From the NCBI GenBank assembly GCA_016212515.1, contig JACRFZ010000091.1, positions 1 to 50,689 of the forward strand: a DNA stretch of 50,689 nucleotides. The letters are read 5' to 3'. Every line of letters starts with the position of its first letter. The first letter of the stretch is position 1. Shown one piece after another: positions 43,302 to 50,689 of the stretch. The translations under genes were made by a program, and so were the position numbers. The DNA is from Candidatus Melainabacteria bacterium (lineage in GTDB: Bacteria > Cyanobacteriota > Vampirovibrionia > Obscuribacterales > Obscuribacteraceae). The notes under the pieces were generated by a model that was not told where the DNA came from, did not search any database, and saw only the letters and a list, made by a program, of their open reading frames with translations.

Positions 43302-43566
43302 CAGCAAACTCCTTACAGATATCTTTTAGTAAGTCGGTCCTACGGAATTCTTTTCAACTTCAATTGGAAAGGGACAGCTAACCAACTTCAGCTTCAAAGT
43401 TATTGTCCGGCAAAACCGAACTAACTCCCTATTTCTTAACACATTTTGCCCCAAGATTGGCTGTCGGATTTTGAAAGTTGCTTTTAATTGAAAGAATATT
43501 GAGAATGGCGTAACTAATGAAATAATTGCAAAGCAAGTTGGCAACACAAAACAAGGATTCGCAAAG

Positions 43567-43833
43567 GTGAAAGTAAACATATATACCCCTGCCGGAGTTC
43601 ACGTAGGGTACTTTCAAGATCCCCATATAGAAGCCCTGCCGGAAGGAGACTACGAGGTCTCGGGAAAATTCTTCTCTCCCGAGGGCGAGCCTACCACCAA
43701 GGTGGAATTCAACCCCCAGGCCATGCCATACAGCGCCGACCTCTCGGAATCCAACCAAAGTCACAAGAAACTTAAAAGTGTATATGTGCAGAGAGGCCGC
43801 CAACCGGTCTTGATGAGCGGGCACGGAGCCTGA
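43567..43833 (+). CDS. Small orphan protein
   Basis: 88 residues from GTG 43567 with AAGGA nine bases upstream. KVNIYTPAGVHVGYFQDPHI and ALPEGDYEVSGKFFSPEGEP suggest a small beta domain with a charged tail. No signal peptide. A hairpin terminator follows. The 265 bases before it (43302-43566) hold no other gene I can support. Confidence 0.55.
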   Translation: MKVNIYTPAGVHVGYFQDPHIEALPEGDYEVSGKFFSPEGEPTTKVEFNPQAMPYSADLSESNQSHKKLKSVYVQRGRQPVLMSGHGA

Positions 43834-43847
43834 AAGGTTCTCAAACG

Positions 43848-43889
43848 AAAAGAGCAGAGGCTGGAGGGGAAGGCCTGCTGCTCTTTATA
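43848..43889 (+). terminator. Hairpin terminator after the small orphan
   Basis: AAAGAGCAG (43849-43857) pairs with CTGCTCTTT (43878-43886) around a 20-base loop with weak inner pairing, followed by ATAACCTT. A moderate terminator. Confidence 0.6.
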
Positions 43890-44105
43890 ACCTTGATTTG
43901 AAAGTCCTTCGTTCTTAGCTGGGGGGCTTGGTGAGGGTCAGGACAAATTGGCTCTCAAGGTCTCGCTTTATCCGCACCACCATCCGGCGGTCGGTCATAC
44001 TCAAGTTATAGCAGTCGTCCCCTGGGCATCTAGTATAGGAAGCACAATAATTGTTTATTGGCATTCTTATGTTAGGGTGGTAATAGACCAATCTTTAGGG
44101 ACGGG

Positions 44106-45488
44106 ATGGAAGACAAATCGCCACAATACGACCCTCTCGCTGAACTTGACGCCACCGATGACGGAGAATTCAGCTCAGAAGCGGCGGCAAAAAGGCTGGA
44201 ATCCGGGAAAGAAGCAGAAGCAGCCAGTGACGCCCCCCAGAGACACCGCGAAAGAAAGGTCCTTCTGGTGGAGCCGCTGGCTAAAGACATGGAAGTGATG
44301 CGCCGGGCCATCCTCTTGCAGTCGCCTCTTTTCGATGTTTTCGCCGTCACCACCGCGGAGGATGCCCTCAATCAAGCCAGGGACGGCGGCTTTGACGCCA
44401 TTGTCTGTTCTAACGACCTTCCCGATGTCCCAGCCGACCAGTTCGACCTTTTCCTCAAGCGCATGATTACCGTCTCGCCCTTTTCTCCGGTAATCGTAGT
44501 GACGGCCCAAGACTCCCCGGAACTGGCTCTTAAGCTTTTGCTGGCCGGGGCCAGTGACTATTTACCGAAGTTCGGCGAATTTCAGCGGTTCCTGCCCAGA
44601 ACCATCACAACCAATCTGCAAAGGGCAATCATTGTTGAAAATCTCAAAGAAATGTATGAGAAGGTTGAACAATCCTCCAGGGATGAAGCCCTCCTCAATC
44701 GTTTCGTCGTAAACATCCACAGTTCGCTGGATCTCCAGGATATTCTTGACAAAGCTACCCAGAGCCTGCTGGAGGAATTCAACGCCAGCCGGGCCATTAT
44801 TTGTCTTCTCACCGGCGAAGAAAATCAGATGCGCATAGCCAGACAGCGCACCCGCGAGGAACTGGTCTCCATATCGGACAAATCGGCGTTGTTCAGCAAA
44901 TACCACGACATGTTATTGGATGTGGGAGAACGTCGTCCTCTGGTGGTTATGCAAGATGACACCTTTACTTTTGCCAAAGACGTCAAAAACGAGATGTTGC
45001 AGTATCACATCCGCTCCATGCTGATGATGCCGCTTGTCTATCGAGGCAAGCTGACTGGTCTTTTGCATCTTGATGAACAGCGAAACGCCAGGTTATGGAC
45101 GGCCAGAGACATCAATATTCTCAACCGCATCGCCAGCCAGCTCTCCATCGCCCTCTTCCAGGCCCGCCTCTATCAGATCAACGAGGCCCAGAGCAATTCC
45201 ATCTCCAAACTGACCGAACTATGCGCTGAATTGAACAAAGCCGTAAACAACACCAAGGAAATGACGGAACGCACCGAGAGCCGCGAGAAAGTGCGCATCA
45301 AACTCTCCAGCCGAGAAATCGAAGTATTGAAAAAAGTAGCGCAGGGTCTATCAAACAAAGAAATAGCCGAAGAACTGCACATCACCGAAGGCACGACCGA
45401 AGTACACGTTTCCCGCCTGCGCAAGAAGCTCAATCTCAGCACCAGAGCGGCACTAGTTCGCTACGCATACGAAAATCATCTTTCTTGA
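44106..45488 (+). CDS. LuxR-type regulator with pseudo-receiver and GAF domains
   Basis: 460 residues. An acidic head (1-48) is followed by a receiver-like domain (about 50-165). Its first strand is VLLVEPLAKD, with Glu-Pro in place of the acidic pair. The phosphoacceptor place holds Ser102 (IVCSNDLPD) instead of Asp, while the switch Thr134 (VVTAQD) and Lys155 (YLPK) remain. A GAF domain spans about 195-345 (VNIHSSLDLQDILDKATQSL; SMLMMPLVYRGKLTGLLHLD). The C-terminus is a LuxR helix-turn-helix (about 397-460, SSREIEVLKKVAQGLSNKEI then EVHVSRLRKKL). Phosphorylation at the usual site is unlikely, so the GAF domain may be the input. The gene overlaps its convergent neighbour by 13 bases. Confidence 0.92.
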   Translation: MEDKSPQYDPLAELDATDDGEFSSEAAAKRLESGKEAEAASDAPQRHRERKVLLVEPLAKDMEVMRRAILLQSPLFDVFAVTTAEDALNQARDGGFDAIVCSNDLPDVPADQFDLFLKRMITVSPFSPVIVVTAQDSPELALKLLLAGASDYLPKFGEFQRFLPRTITTNLQRAIIVENLKEMYEKVEQSSRDEALLNRFVVNIHSSLDLQDILDKATQSLLEEFNASRAIICLLTGEENQMRIARQRTREELVSISDKSALFSKYHDMLLDVGERRPLVVMQDDTFTFAKDVKNEMLQYHIRSMLMMPLVYRGKLTGLLHLDEQRNARLWTARDINILNRIASQLSIALFQARLYQINEAQSNSISKLTELCAELNKAVNNTKEMTERTESREKVRIKLSSREIEVLKKVAQGLSNKEIAEELHITEGTTEVHVSRLRKKLNLSTRAALVRYAYENHLS

Positions 45489-46096
45489 GGACGTAAAAGT
45501 TTCCCCCGGGCCGAAGTGGAGCTTTCCTGGAAATTGGAATTGCTGCCCCCCAGGCGCCCCTGTGAATTTCTGCTGAGAAGAAGCCAGGTGGACTTCTTCA
45601 GCTCATTAAGCCGGTAGGCCTGATCACCAAGATTTCCCGCCTGCCGCACAGTCATAAAGGCAGGCTGCACCGGCGCCTGTGCCTGAGGTCTCCTGGCAAC
45701 CCATTTTTGAAAGCGATACCATTCTTCACCGTCCTGTCGCTTCAGTGCCATGGAGTACAAGAGAGAATAATCGCTATTCTCCGGGTAGGTCCTGGCCAGG
45801 GCGCTCAACAAGCTGACGGCAAGAGTCAAATTATTCTCCTTGATACTCTCAAAGGCTTGTTTGAGAGTGGCTTCCTCATTGAAAGAAGCATTCTCAGAAG
45901 AACTAGGGCCGGCTGAAACCTTCTTGCCACCTTCATGACAATTTACCTTCGATTTGCCCTTATTGCTTGCTAAAACAGGCTCAATTACCGGAGAATACAT
46001 AGATCCGAGAAGTAAGCAGATGCCACCGAAAATACTCAAGCCAGAAAGACCTGCCGAGAACAGGAAAATGCACGGAAAAGTTTTTTTGTGATTCAT
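45476..46096 (-). CDS. Exported orphan protein
   Basis: 206 residues from ATG 46096; the longer frame to 46129 lacks a better start. The signal or anchor segment is PCIFLFSAGLSGLSIFGGIC. After a Ser/Gly/Lys linker come helices, ATLKQAFESIKENNLTLAVS and SLLYSMALKRQDGEEWYRFQ, that resemble TPR-type pairs. The tail is Ser/Arg/Gln-rich. Its end overlaps the regulator gene by 13 bases, tail to tail. No family recognised. Confidence 0.65.
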   Translation of the reverse strand: MNHKKTFPCIFLFSAGLSGLSIFGGICLLLGSMYSPVIEPVLASNKGKSKVNCHEGGKKVSAGPSSSENASFNEEATLKQAFESIKENNLTLAVSLLSALARTYPENSDYSLLYSMALKRQDGEEWYRFQKWVARRPQAQAPVQPAFMTVRQAGNLGDQAYRLNELKKSTWLLLSRNSQGRLGGSNSNFQESSTSARGKLLRPQER

Positions 46097-46141
46097 TGAC
46101 TGGCAGCCCGTTTTTCTCTTTAAACCCAAAAGTTAGAGCGT

Positions 46142-49100
46142 GTGTTGGAGACTGAAACCAAAAGAGAATTAGACAGGCCTCAAGCAACGATGAATACATC
46201 GTTGCTGATTTTTCGCTTCGTCTCCGGATGGCTTTTGTCACTGGCTATTTTGGCCGGACTGGCGCTCATGGTCAATATCGACTGGGCCAAACCAAAGATG
46301 CAGGAAGTCATGGGTCAGGCCCTGCACCGTCCCGTCAAACTGGGCCACTTACGTTGGTTTTTTGGTTTAAACGGCATCACACTTACTACCAAAAACATAG
46401 AAGTAACGGAAAACGACGGCGATCCCTTTTTGAAGGCAAAAGGAATCAATATCGGCGTGGCCTTCACTCCCTTACTTTCAGGAAAGGTAGTTCTCAAACA
46501 TTTGCGCTTCGACACGCCAGAATTTTACGCAGTCAAGCTGAAAGCAAGCGGCTGGAACTTTGAAGACTTGCTGGTTGAGACCACCGAAATACACTTTGTC
46601 CAGGTTGATAACGGCAAGGTGCATGTAATCGACGCCACCAAAGAAGCTACCAATAAAGCTCCCTTCACCCTCTCCGATGTCAATCTCAAATTCAACTGGC
46701 CCACTAACGGCAAGAAACTCCCAGTTTATCTGTCTTTGGCCTTACCGAATTCAAATAAGAATCGCTCCGCCGATGTTGTGCGTATTGAAGGCTTCACCTT
46801 CGGACAGGAGAAAGACTTTCTCAAAACCAGAGTCAATCTCAATATAAGCGCCAGAGACGTACATGCGGTGGATTTGAAGCGCTTGCTGGCCATTGTCCTG
46901 GATGATAAGGAAAAGAAAGCACTGCTTTCAGGACAGACCTTCACAAAAAACGGCAAGACCAGTCAGAAACCACCACAGGTGGATGGTCTCATTGGTTTCA
47001 AGATGGATCTGAACGGAGACCTGGCCCGGGGCTTCGAGTCGACTTTGACCACGGACATCAAGAACCTGGTTGTGCAGGAAGTCAACATGGGCAAAGTTAA
47101 AGCCGGCATGGTGGAAACCGATGGCAGCTTCAAGCTAAACGATAAGGAGATAAGCTGGCAGGATTTCAATTTTAAAGTAGGCGGAATCGCTCTCAGCACC
47201 AGAGGTGCCCTCAGTAACTGGCAGGGAACCAAGCCTTCATACAAACTAGACCTGCAAAGCCGCATCAACGACCTCTCCGTCATCAAAGGCGCTGTCGATC
47301 TCAGTCAACTCAAGGATGACAAAGAGAACAATTCCCTCAAAGCCCTGAGCACGAAAATGTCCGGCAAAGCCTTCTTCCAAATCAATGTCACGGGCATGGC
47401 AGACCAGGCAAAGCTCTTGACGAAAATGGAAATGGAAGGACTACCCATTGCCAAAATTGTGCAGGAAATAGCGCCGGAGTTGGCTCCCTACATGGCGATG
47501 TCAGGCATCACGGAAGACTCAAGGATCAAAGGACACTTTGAAGCCAACCCTGGACGAAAGTTAAAAATACACCAGGGGCAGATTGCAGTTCCGGACTCAC
47601 TCATTAAGGTGGAAGGGGAAGTAGACCTGTTGCGTGATGAAGTCGACATCAAATTCGACCTCGATCAGGTGTCTCTCAGGAAAATCTGGAACAAAGCTCT
47701 GGAAGATCCGGAAACAGTCAAATTGATGCGTGAGCATTTGGATAATACCCATCCGCGTGACCTTTTGGTAGAAGGGGTACTGAAAGCATCAGGCACCTTC
47801 AAGAAAAACAAACGCGGCTTGACCTTGAACCTTTTATCCGCCCTCAAGGCCGGCTCCTTCAGCACTAGAGACAAAACCATCACCACTGACAACATTCAAG
47901 GCAAATTTGAACTGAAAGACGGCAATCTTAAACTTACCGATGTTGAAGGAAAGCTGGGCTCCTCGGGACGTTTTTCGCTCACCGGTTCGGTCAAGCAAGC
48001 CCTCAGCAAGAGCCCCAATGTGGATGTGGCGTTTTACGGCAACAATGTGGAGTTCAATAACCTGGGCCGGGTCATGACCCTCTTTGGCTTCGACTTCCCG
48101 GCCATCACCGAAGGACACCTGACGGGAAGGGTAAAAGAGCTATCCATAAAAGTTGCCGGTACGCCCAGAAAACCCTCCATTTTCCTGAGTGCCAGCCCCG
48201 AAGACATAGAGTACAGGCCGCCCGGCTTGAGCCGCTCCTTGAAAGCAGTATCAGGCTCCATAGTCTTCGCCGGAGACAAAATCTCGCTTTCCGACGTGGA
48301 TATCGTTTCACGCGGCATGAAACTAACCACATCACTGGTCATCGAAGAACTTTCCGGTGTCGCCAACTTAAAAAACTTCCACGTCAAATCCGACGGCATA
48401 GACATAGCCGATATCGACTACTACCTCACCTCTCCGGTGCTGCCGAAACCACTGCGGCAGCAGTACAAAGACTTCCTCAAAACCTACAAGATCAGTAACC
48501 TGCACGGACGAATATACGGCGACCTGGTGGTTGAGCCGCGTCCTCGCAATGACCTCAACATAGAAGGGGTAATCGGATGCTACTCCGTGGGGGCGCTGGT
48601 AGGCGAGAAAGGGTCGCTGGAGTTGCCACTGGAGCGCATCGCCGGCATCATTGCCGCTTCCGGCGATGAGCTGTTGATTCAAGATCTGTCCGGCAGTTTG
48701 CGTTCTTCGGAATTCCAATTGAACGGCAGCGTCAAAGACTACAAGTCGAAGAAACCTAGCTGGAAGACCGAATTTAAATCAACCTTTGCGCCCAATGAAC
48801 TGCTCGATCTGGTGCCAAGACTGACCAAAAACTTTTCCAAGGGCAAGTTGGAAATTTTCTCCCAGGGTCCCCTGGTGGTAAGAGCGCAAATTCAGGGCAA
48901 CACGGACAAGAACCAGATGGTCTTCAACTCCCATGCGGCGGCAGATAGCCGTCTAAAAATTTCATCGCCCTACTTCATCATTAACCAACCCCGGGATGAA
49001 GAGCTAAACCTGGACGGCTCCCTCACTATTGACAAGGCCGGTCTGAATCTGCACAACACCAACCTGCTCCTGGGAGAAGCGGCCCTCAAGGCTCAAGGTC

Positions 49101-50320
49101 AGTGGTCTTTTGTGGATGACACCGTCAGCTTGAGCATACTCTCTCCTAATCCGGTGCCGGCCAAGACCCTCGTGGGTCTGATCGACAACAATTTAGATAC
49201 GAAGAACATGCAGGGCACCGTAGATGGTTTCATATCCATGGAAGGCCCCATCAAGCATCCCAAGCTCACAGGAAAGATCTCCCTCGACAGAGTCAGTAAC
49301 AAAGACTTTCAACTCTACGACTTGAACGGCAGTATCTCTACGGACAACCTCAATGCCAGCAAACATGACCCCTATTCTATTTCCGTAGCCAGGCTCGATA
49401 TAGACAGAATGCGCTTTCGGAAACTGCGTGTACAAGACATCGGTGGTCTGATCGAAATTCAAGTCAGCGAACCTACCACTGGTGATTTACCGGCTCCGCC
49501 TAAATTTCTTCTCAAAGACATTACCGCCAGAACTGCCGGCGGTCACATAAAAATGGATGGTCACTTCGACACGGAGAAAAATGGACTAGGGGTCAACATT
49601 TATCTCTCCCAGATTCACATGGAAGAGATTGTAGACAGGCTTTTCGACGCACCGGACGAACTAACCGGAGCCCTCGACGGCGAATTGCATATCACCACAC
49701 ATGGCACTACCGACAAGCAGATGGTGTCAAATATGGAGGGTACGGGCAATATCGTAATCCAGAAGGGAATCGTGGCCAGATTCGGTCAATTGCAAACCAA
49801 ACTTACCCAGGCCAACTTGCTCTCACAGGGTATTCTGGGCTTCAACATCAACAACCTTTTGCAGTCGGTAGCGCCGGCGCGATCCGGTGAATTCAATGAA
49901 CTTACCAGCCGTTTTCAGATCTTCAAAGGGGCGCTGGCCATCAAAGAACTGCGCTTCTCCGGCGACGACCTGAGACTCTGGGGTGCCGGCGCCGCCGACC
50001 TTTCAGAGCAGACAATACATCTGGAAATATCAGGCACGCTACCGCGGGTTACAGAGTCGTTTCTGGGCGGCACAATCGGACGACTCAGTCGCAATATTAC
50101 GGTCTCCGGACTTCTCAGCAAGGTCACCTTTGGTGCCCTTGAGAACCTGCCCTCCCTGCCCATTTTGGGAGACATCGCCTCCGACAAGCCGCGTGCCTTT
50201 GCTTTCAAGGTGCAGGCACCTGCTCAAGATGCCAAACTTGTGGCCAAATCAATCGAAAAAACATTCCGCTTCTTACCCAACAAACAAGCAGCCAGTGCCC
50301 ACCCTGTACCAGGTCTCTAG
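46142..50320 (+). CDS. Giant AsmA-like envelope protein
   Basis: 1392 residues from GTG 46142; ATG 46190 is an alternative just before the hydrophobic segment FRFVSGWLLSLAILAGLALM. The AsmA-type N-terminus continues with MQEVMGQALHRPVKLGHLRW and FTPLLSGKVVLKHLRFDTPE. The body is a long series of short beta strands with Gly/Asp turns. The C-terminal AsmA_2-like domain (about 1180-1340) holds GTGNIVIQKGIVARFGQLQT, LRFSGDDLRLWGAGAADLSE and ISGTLPRVTESFLGG. AsmA/TamB/YhdP-type proteins form groove-like bridges across the periplasm that carry phospholipids outward. This length fits the larger members such as YhdP. It has no obvious operon partner. Confidence 0.88.
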   Translation: MLETETKRELDRPQATMNTSLLIFRFVSGWLLSLAILAGLALMVNIDWAKPKMQEVMGQALHRPVKLGHLRWFFGLNGITLTTKNIEVTENDGDPFLKAKGINIGVAFTPLLSGKVVLKHLRFDTPEFYAVKLKASGWNFEDLLVETTEIHFVQVDNGKVHVIDATKEATNKAPFTLSDVNLKFNWPTNGKKLPVYLSLALPNSNKNRSADVVRIEGFTFGQEKDFLKTRVNLNISARDVHAVDLKRLLAIVLDDKEKKALLSGQTFTKNGKTSQKPPQVDGLIGFKMDLNGDLARGFESTLTTDIKNLVVQEVNMGKVKAGMVETDGSFKLNDKEISWQDFNFKVGGIALSTRGALSNWQGTKPSYKLDLQSRINDLSVIKGAVDLSQLKDDKENNSLKALSTKMSGKAFFQINVTGMADQAKLLTKMEMEGLPIAKIVQEIAPELAPYMAMSGITEDSRIKGHFEANPGRKLKIHQGQIAVPDSLIKVEGEVDLLRDEVDIKFDLDQVSLRKIWNKALEDPETVKLMREHLDNTHPRDLLVEGVLKASGTFKKNKRGLTLNLLSALKAGSFSTRDKTITTDNIQGKFELKDGNLKLTDVEGKLGSSGRFSLTGSVKQALSKSPNVDVAFYGNNVEFNNLGRVMTLFGFDFPAITEGHLTGRVKELSIKVAGTPRKPSIFLSASPEDIEYRPPGLSRSLKAVSGSIVFAGDKISLSDVDIVSRGMKLTTSLVIEELSGVANLKNFHVKSDGIDIADIDYYLTSPVLPKPLRQQYKDFLKTYKISNLHGRIYGDLVVEPRPRNDLNIEGVIGCYSVGALVGEKGSLELPLERIAGIIAASGDELLIQDLSGSLRSSEFQLNGSVKDYKSKKPSWKTEFKSTFAPNELLDLVPRLTKNFSKGKLEIFSQGPLVVRAQIQGNTDKNQMVFNSHAAADSRLKISSPYFIINQPRDEELNLDGSLTIDKAGLNLHNTNLLLGEAALKAQGQWSFVDDTVSLSILSPNPVPAKTLVGLIDNNLDTKNMQGTVDGFISMEGPIKHPKLTGKISLDRVSNKDFQLYDLNGSISTDNLNASKHDPYSISVARLDIDRMRFRKLRVQDIGGLIEIQVSEPTTGDLPAPPKFLLKDITARTAGGHIKMDGHFDTEKNGLGVNIYLSQIHMEEIVDRLFDAPDELTGALDGELHITTHGTTDKQMVSNMEGTGNIVIQKGIVARFGQLQTKLTQANLLSQGILGFNINNLLQSVAPARSGEFNELTSRFQIFKGALAIKELRFSGDDLRLWGAGAADLSEQTIHLEISGTLPRVTESFLGGTIGRLSRNITVSGLLSKVTFGALENLPSLPILGDIASDKPRAFAFKVQAPAQDAKLVAKSIEKTFRFLPNKQAASAHPVPGL

Positions 50321-50418
50321 CTCTGGTCCGTACGTAGGTCAAGACAAGCGAGACAAGAATATTATCTGCCACCACGGACAATATCGAAAGAATCTCACTC
50401 TGGTTTCTTGAAAATCTA

Positions 50419-50454
50419 TTGTCATCAACGGCGATATGTGTAATATATACACAT
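50419..50454 (+). promoter_or_regulatory. Candidate promoter and inverted repeat at the Xer gene start
   Basis: TTGTCA (50419-50424) and TAATAT (50441-50446) are 16 bases apart. A transcript would begin near 50453, the A of the ATG, so the mRNA may be leaderless; no ribosome site is seen. ATGTGTA and TACACAT (50436-50442 and 50448-50454) form an inverted repeat around the -10 and start codon, a good place for a repressor. Confidence 0.5.
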
Positions 50455-50689
50455 GCATCGGCAATTGAATACCAGTACAGGGTTGACCTCGGTCAACTCC
50501 GAATCCACTTCCGGCTCCGGCAAAGTTTGCGCGCCTGGCGACAACTCTACGCTGGCCTCTCTCATGGCACCTTATATGGTGCACGTCAGGGGTGAACGAG
50601 CCCTGTCCGATAATACCTACCAGGCCTATCGACGAGATCTTGGTCATTTTGTCGCCTGGTTCAGCGACTTTCAAAAGTCTTCGCGACAA
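50453..50689 (+). CDS. Xer-type tyrosine recombinase, N-terminal part (cut by window edge)
   Basis: 79 codons, open to the window edge. After a Ser/Gly-rich head of about 35 residues, LASLMAPYMVHVRGERALSD, NTYQAYRRDLGHFVAWF and SDFQ match the N-terminal SAM-like DNA-binding domain of XerC/XerD-type recombinases. The catalytic domain lies outside, so I cannot say whether it is the chromosome-dimer resolvase or a phage or element integrase. The start is at ATG 50453, based on promoter position. Confidence 0.85.
   Translation, partial: MHRQLNTSTGLTSVNSESTSGSGKVCAPGDNSTLASLMAPYMVHVRGERALSDNTYQAYRRDLGHFVAWFSDFQKSSRQ

Noticed and set aside
50436..50454. A canonical dif site
   Set aside because: The 7-5-7 arrangement does not fit the 11-6-11 layout of dif; kept only as an open possibility in the findings.

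Overview
The window reads as a chromosomal segment of a Gram-negative-type, non-photosynthetic relative of Cyanobacteria. My best guess is Vampirovibrionia/Melainabacteria, Obscuribacter-like; this is inference, since no rRNA gene is present. Clues are an IspH of the cyanobacterial/plant type, a small two-cluster ferredoxin of a type I recall from cyanobacteria, an AsmA-type envelope protein, many exported TPR proteins, frequent GTG/TTG starts, and a flavin-based electron-transfer operon without any photosynthesis genes. I saw no tRNA or rRNA gene, CRISPR array or intact insertion sequence.

Layout. 1-6.4 kb: partial ispH, a small exported protein, then a probable two-gene unit of a giant Pro/Ala-rich protein ending in a degenerate PD-(D/E)XK-like domain and a tail-anchored receiver-like protein carrying a motif three times. 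6.4-9.5 kb (minus strand): phhB, a membrane-anchored HtrA-type protease and a broken Cys-cluster (YkgJ/FliB-like) gene. 9.7-13.3 kb: an exported caspase-like/TPR protein with a UPF0158 protein, facing a small Sm/Hfq-like protein. 13.5-18.9 kb: accessory genes, namely an 885-aa orphan, a lipoprotein with a duplicated domain, and a chimera of a transposase-type zinc ribbon with a DprA-type winged helix. 18.9-25.8 kb (mostly minus): kbl-tdh (threonine to glycine), a small orphan, fabI, a thioredoxin-like protein and a DUF885 hydrolase. 26.1-29.8 kb: etfB-etfA-etfQO, with the sequence signature of electron-bifurcating ETFs. 29.8-33.0 kb (minus): a five-gene membrane/TPR unit, divergent from an alpha/beta hydrolase and a long-chain acyl-CoA ligase. 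36.2-42.1 kb: a beta-propeller protein with an Sm-like N-terminus, rsfS, HU, an exported TPR protein, pnp and rpsO. 42.2-50.7 kb: a lysophospholipid acyltransferase-like protein, ferredoxin, a small orphan, a LuxR-type regulator with a pseudo-receiver, an exported protein, a 1392-aa AsmA-like protein and the start of a Xer-type recombinase.

How it fits together. The core genes serve isoprenoid synthesis (ispH), fatty-acid and lipid metabolism (fabI, acyl-CoA ligase, hydrolase, acyltransferase), electron transfer (ETF system, ferredoxin), threonine catabolism (kbl-tdh), RNA turnover and translation (pnp, rpsO, rsfS), nucleoid structure (HU) and envelope upkeep (HtrA, AsmA-like). The accessory proteins are mostly exported or low-complexity proteins with no recognisable function. 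The strongest leads are the bifurcating ETF unit whose quinone oxidoreductase has eight C-terminal cysteines, the two-protein Pro-rich pair at 1.4-6.4 kb, the zinc-ribbon/winged-helix chimera, the pseudo-receiver regulator, and two Sm-like modules, one fused to a beta-propeller.
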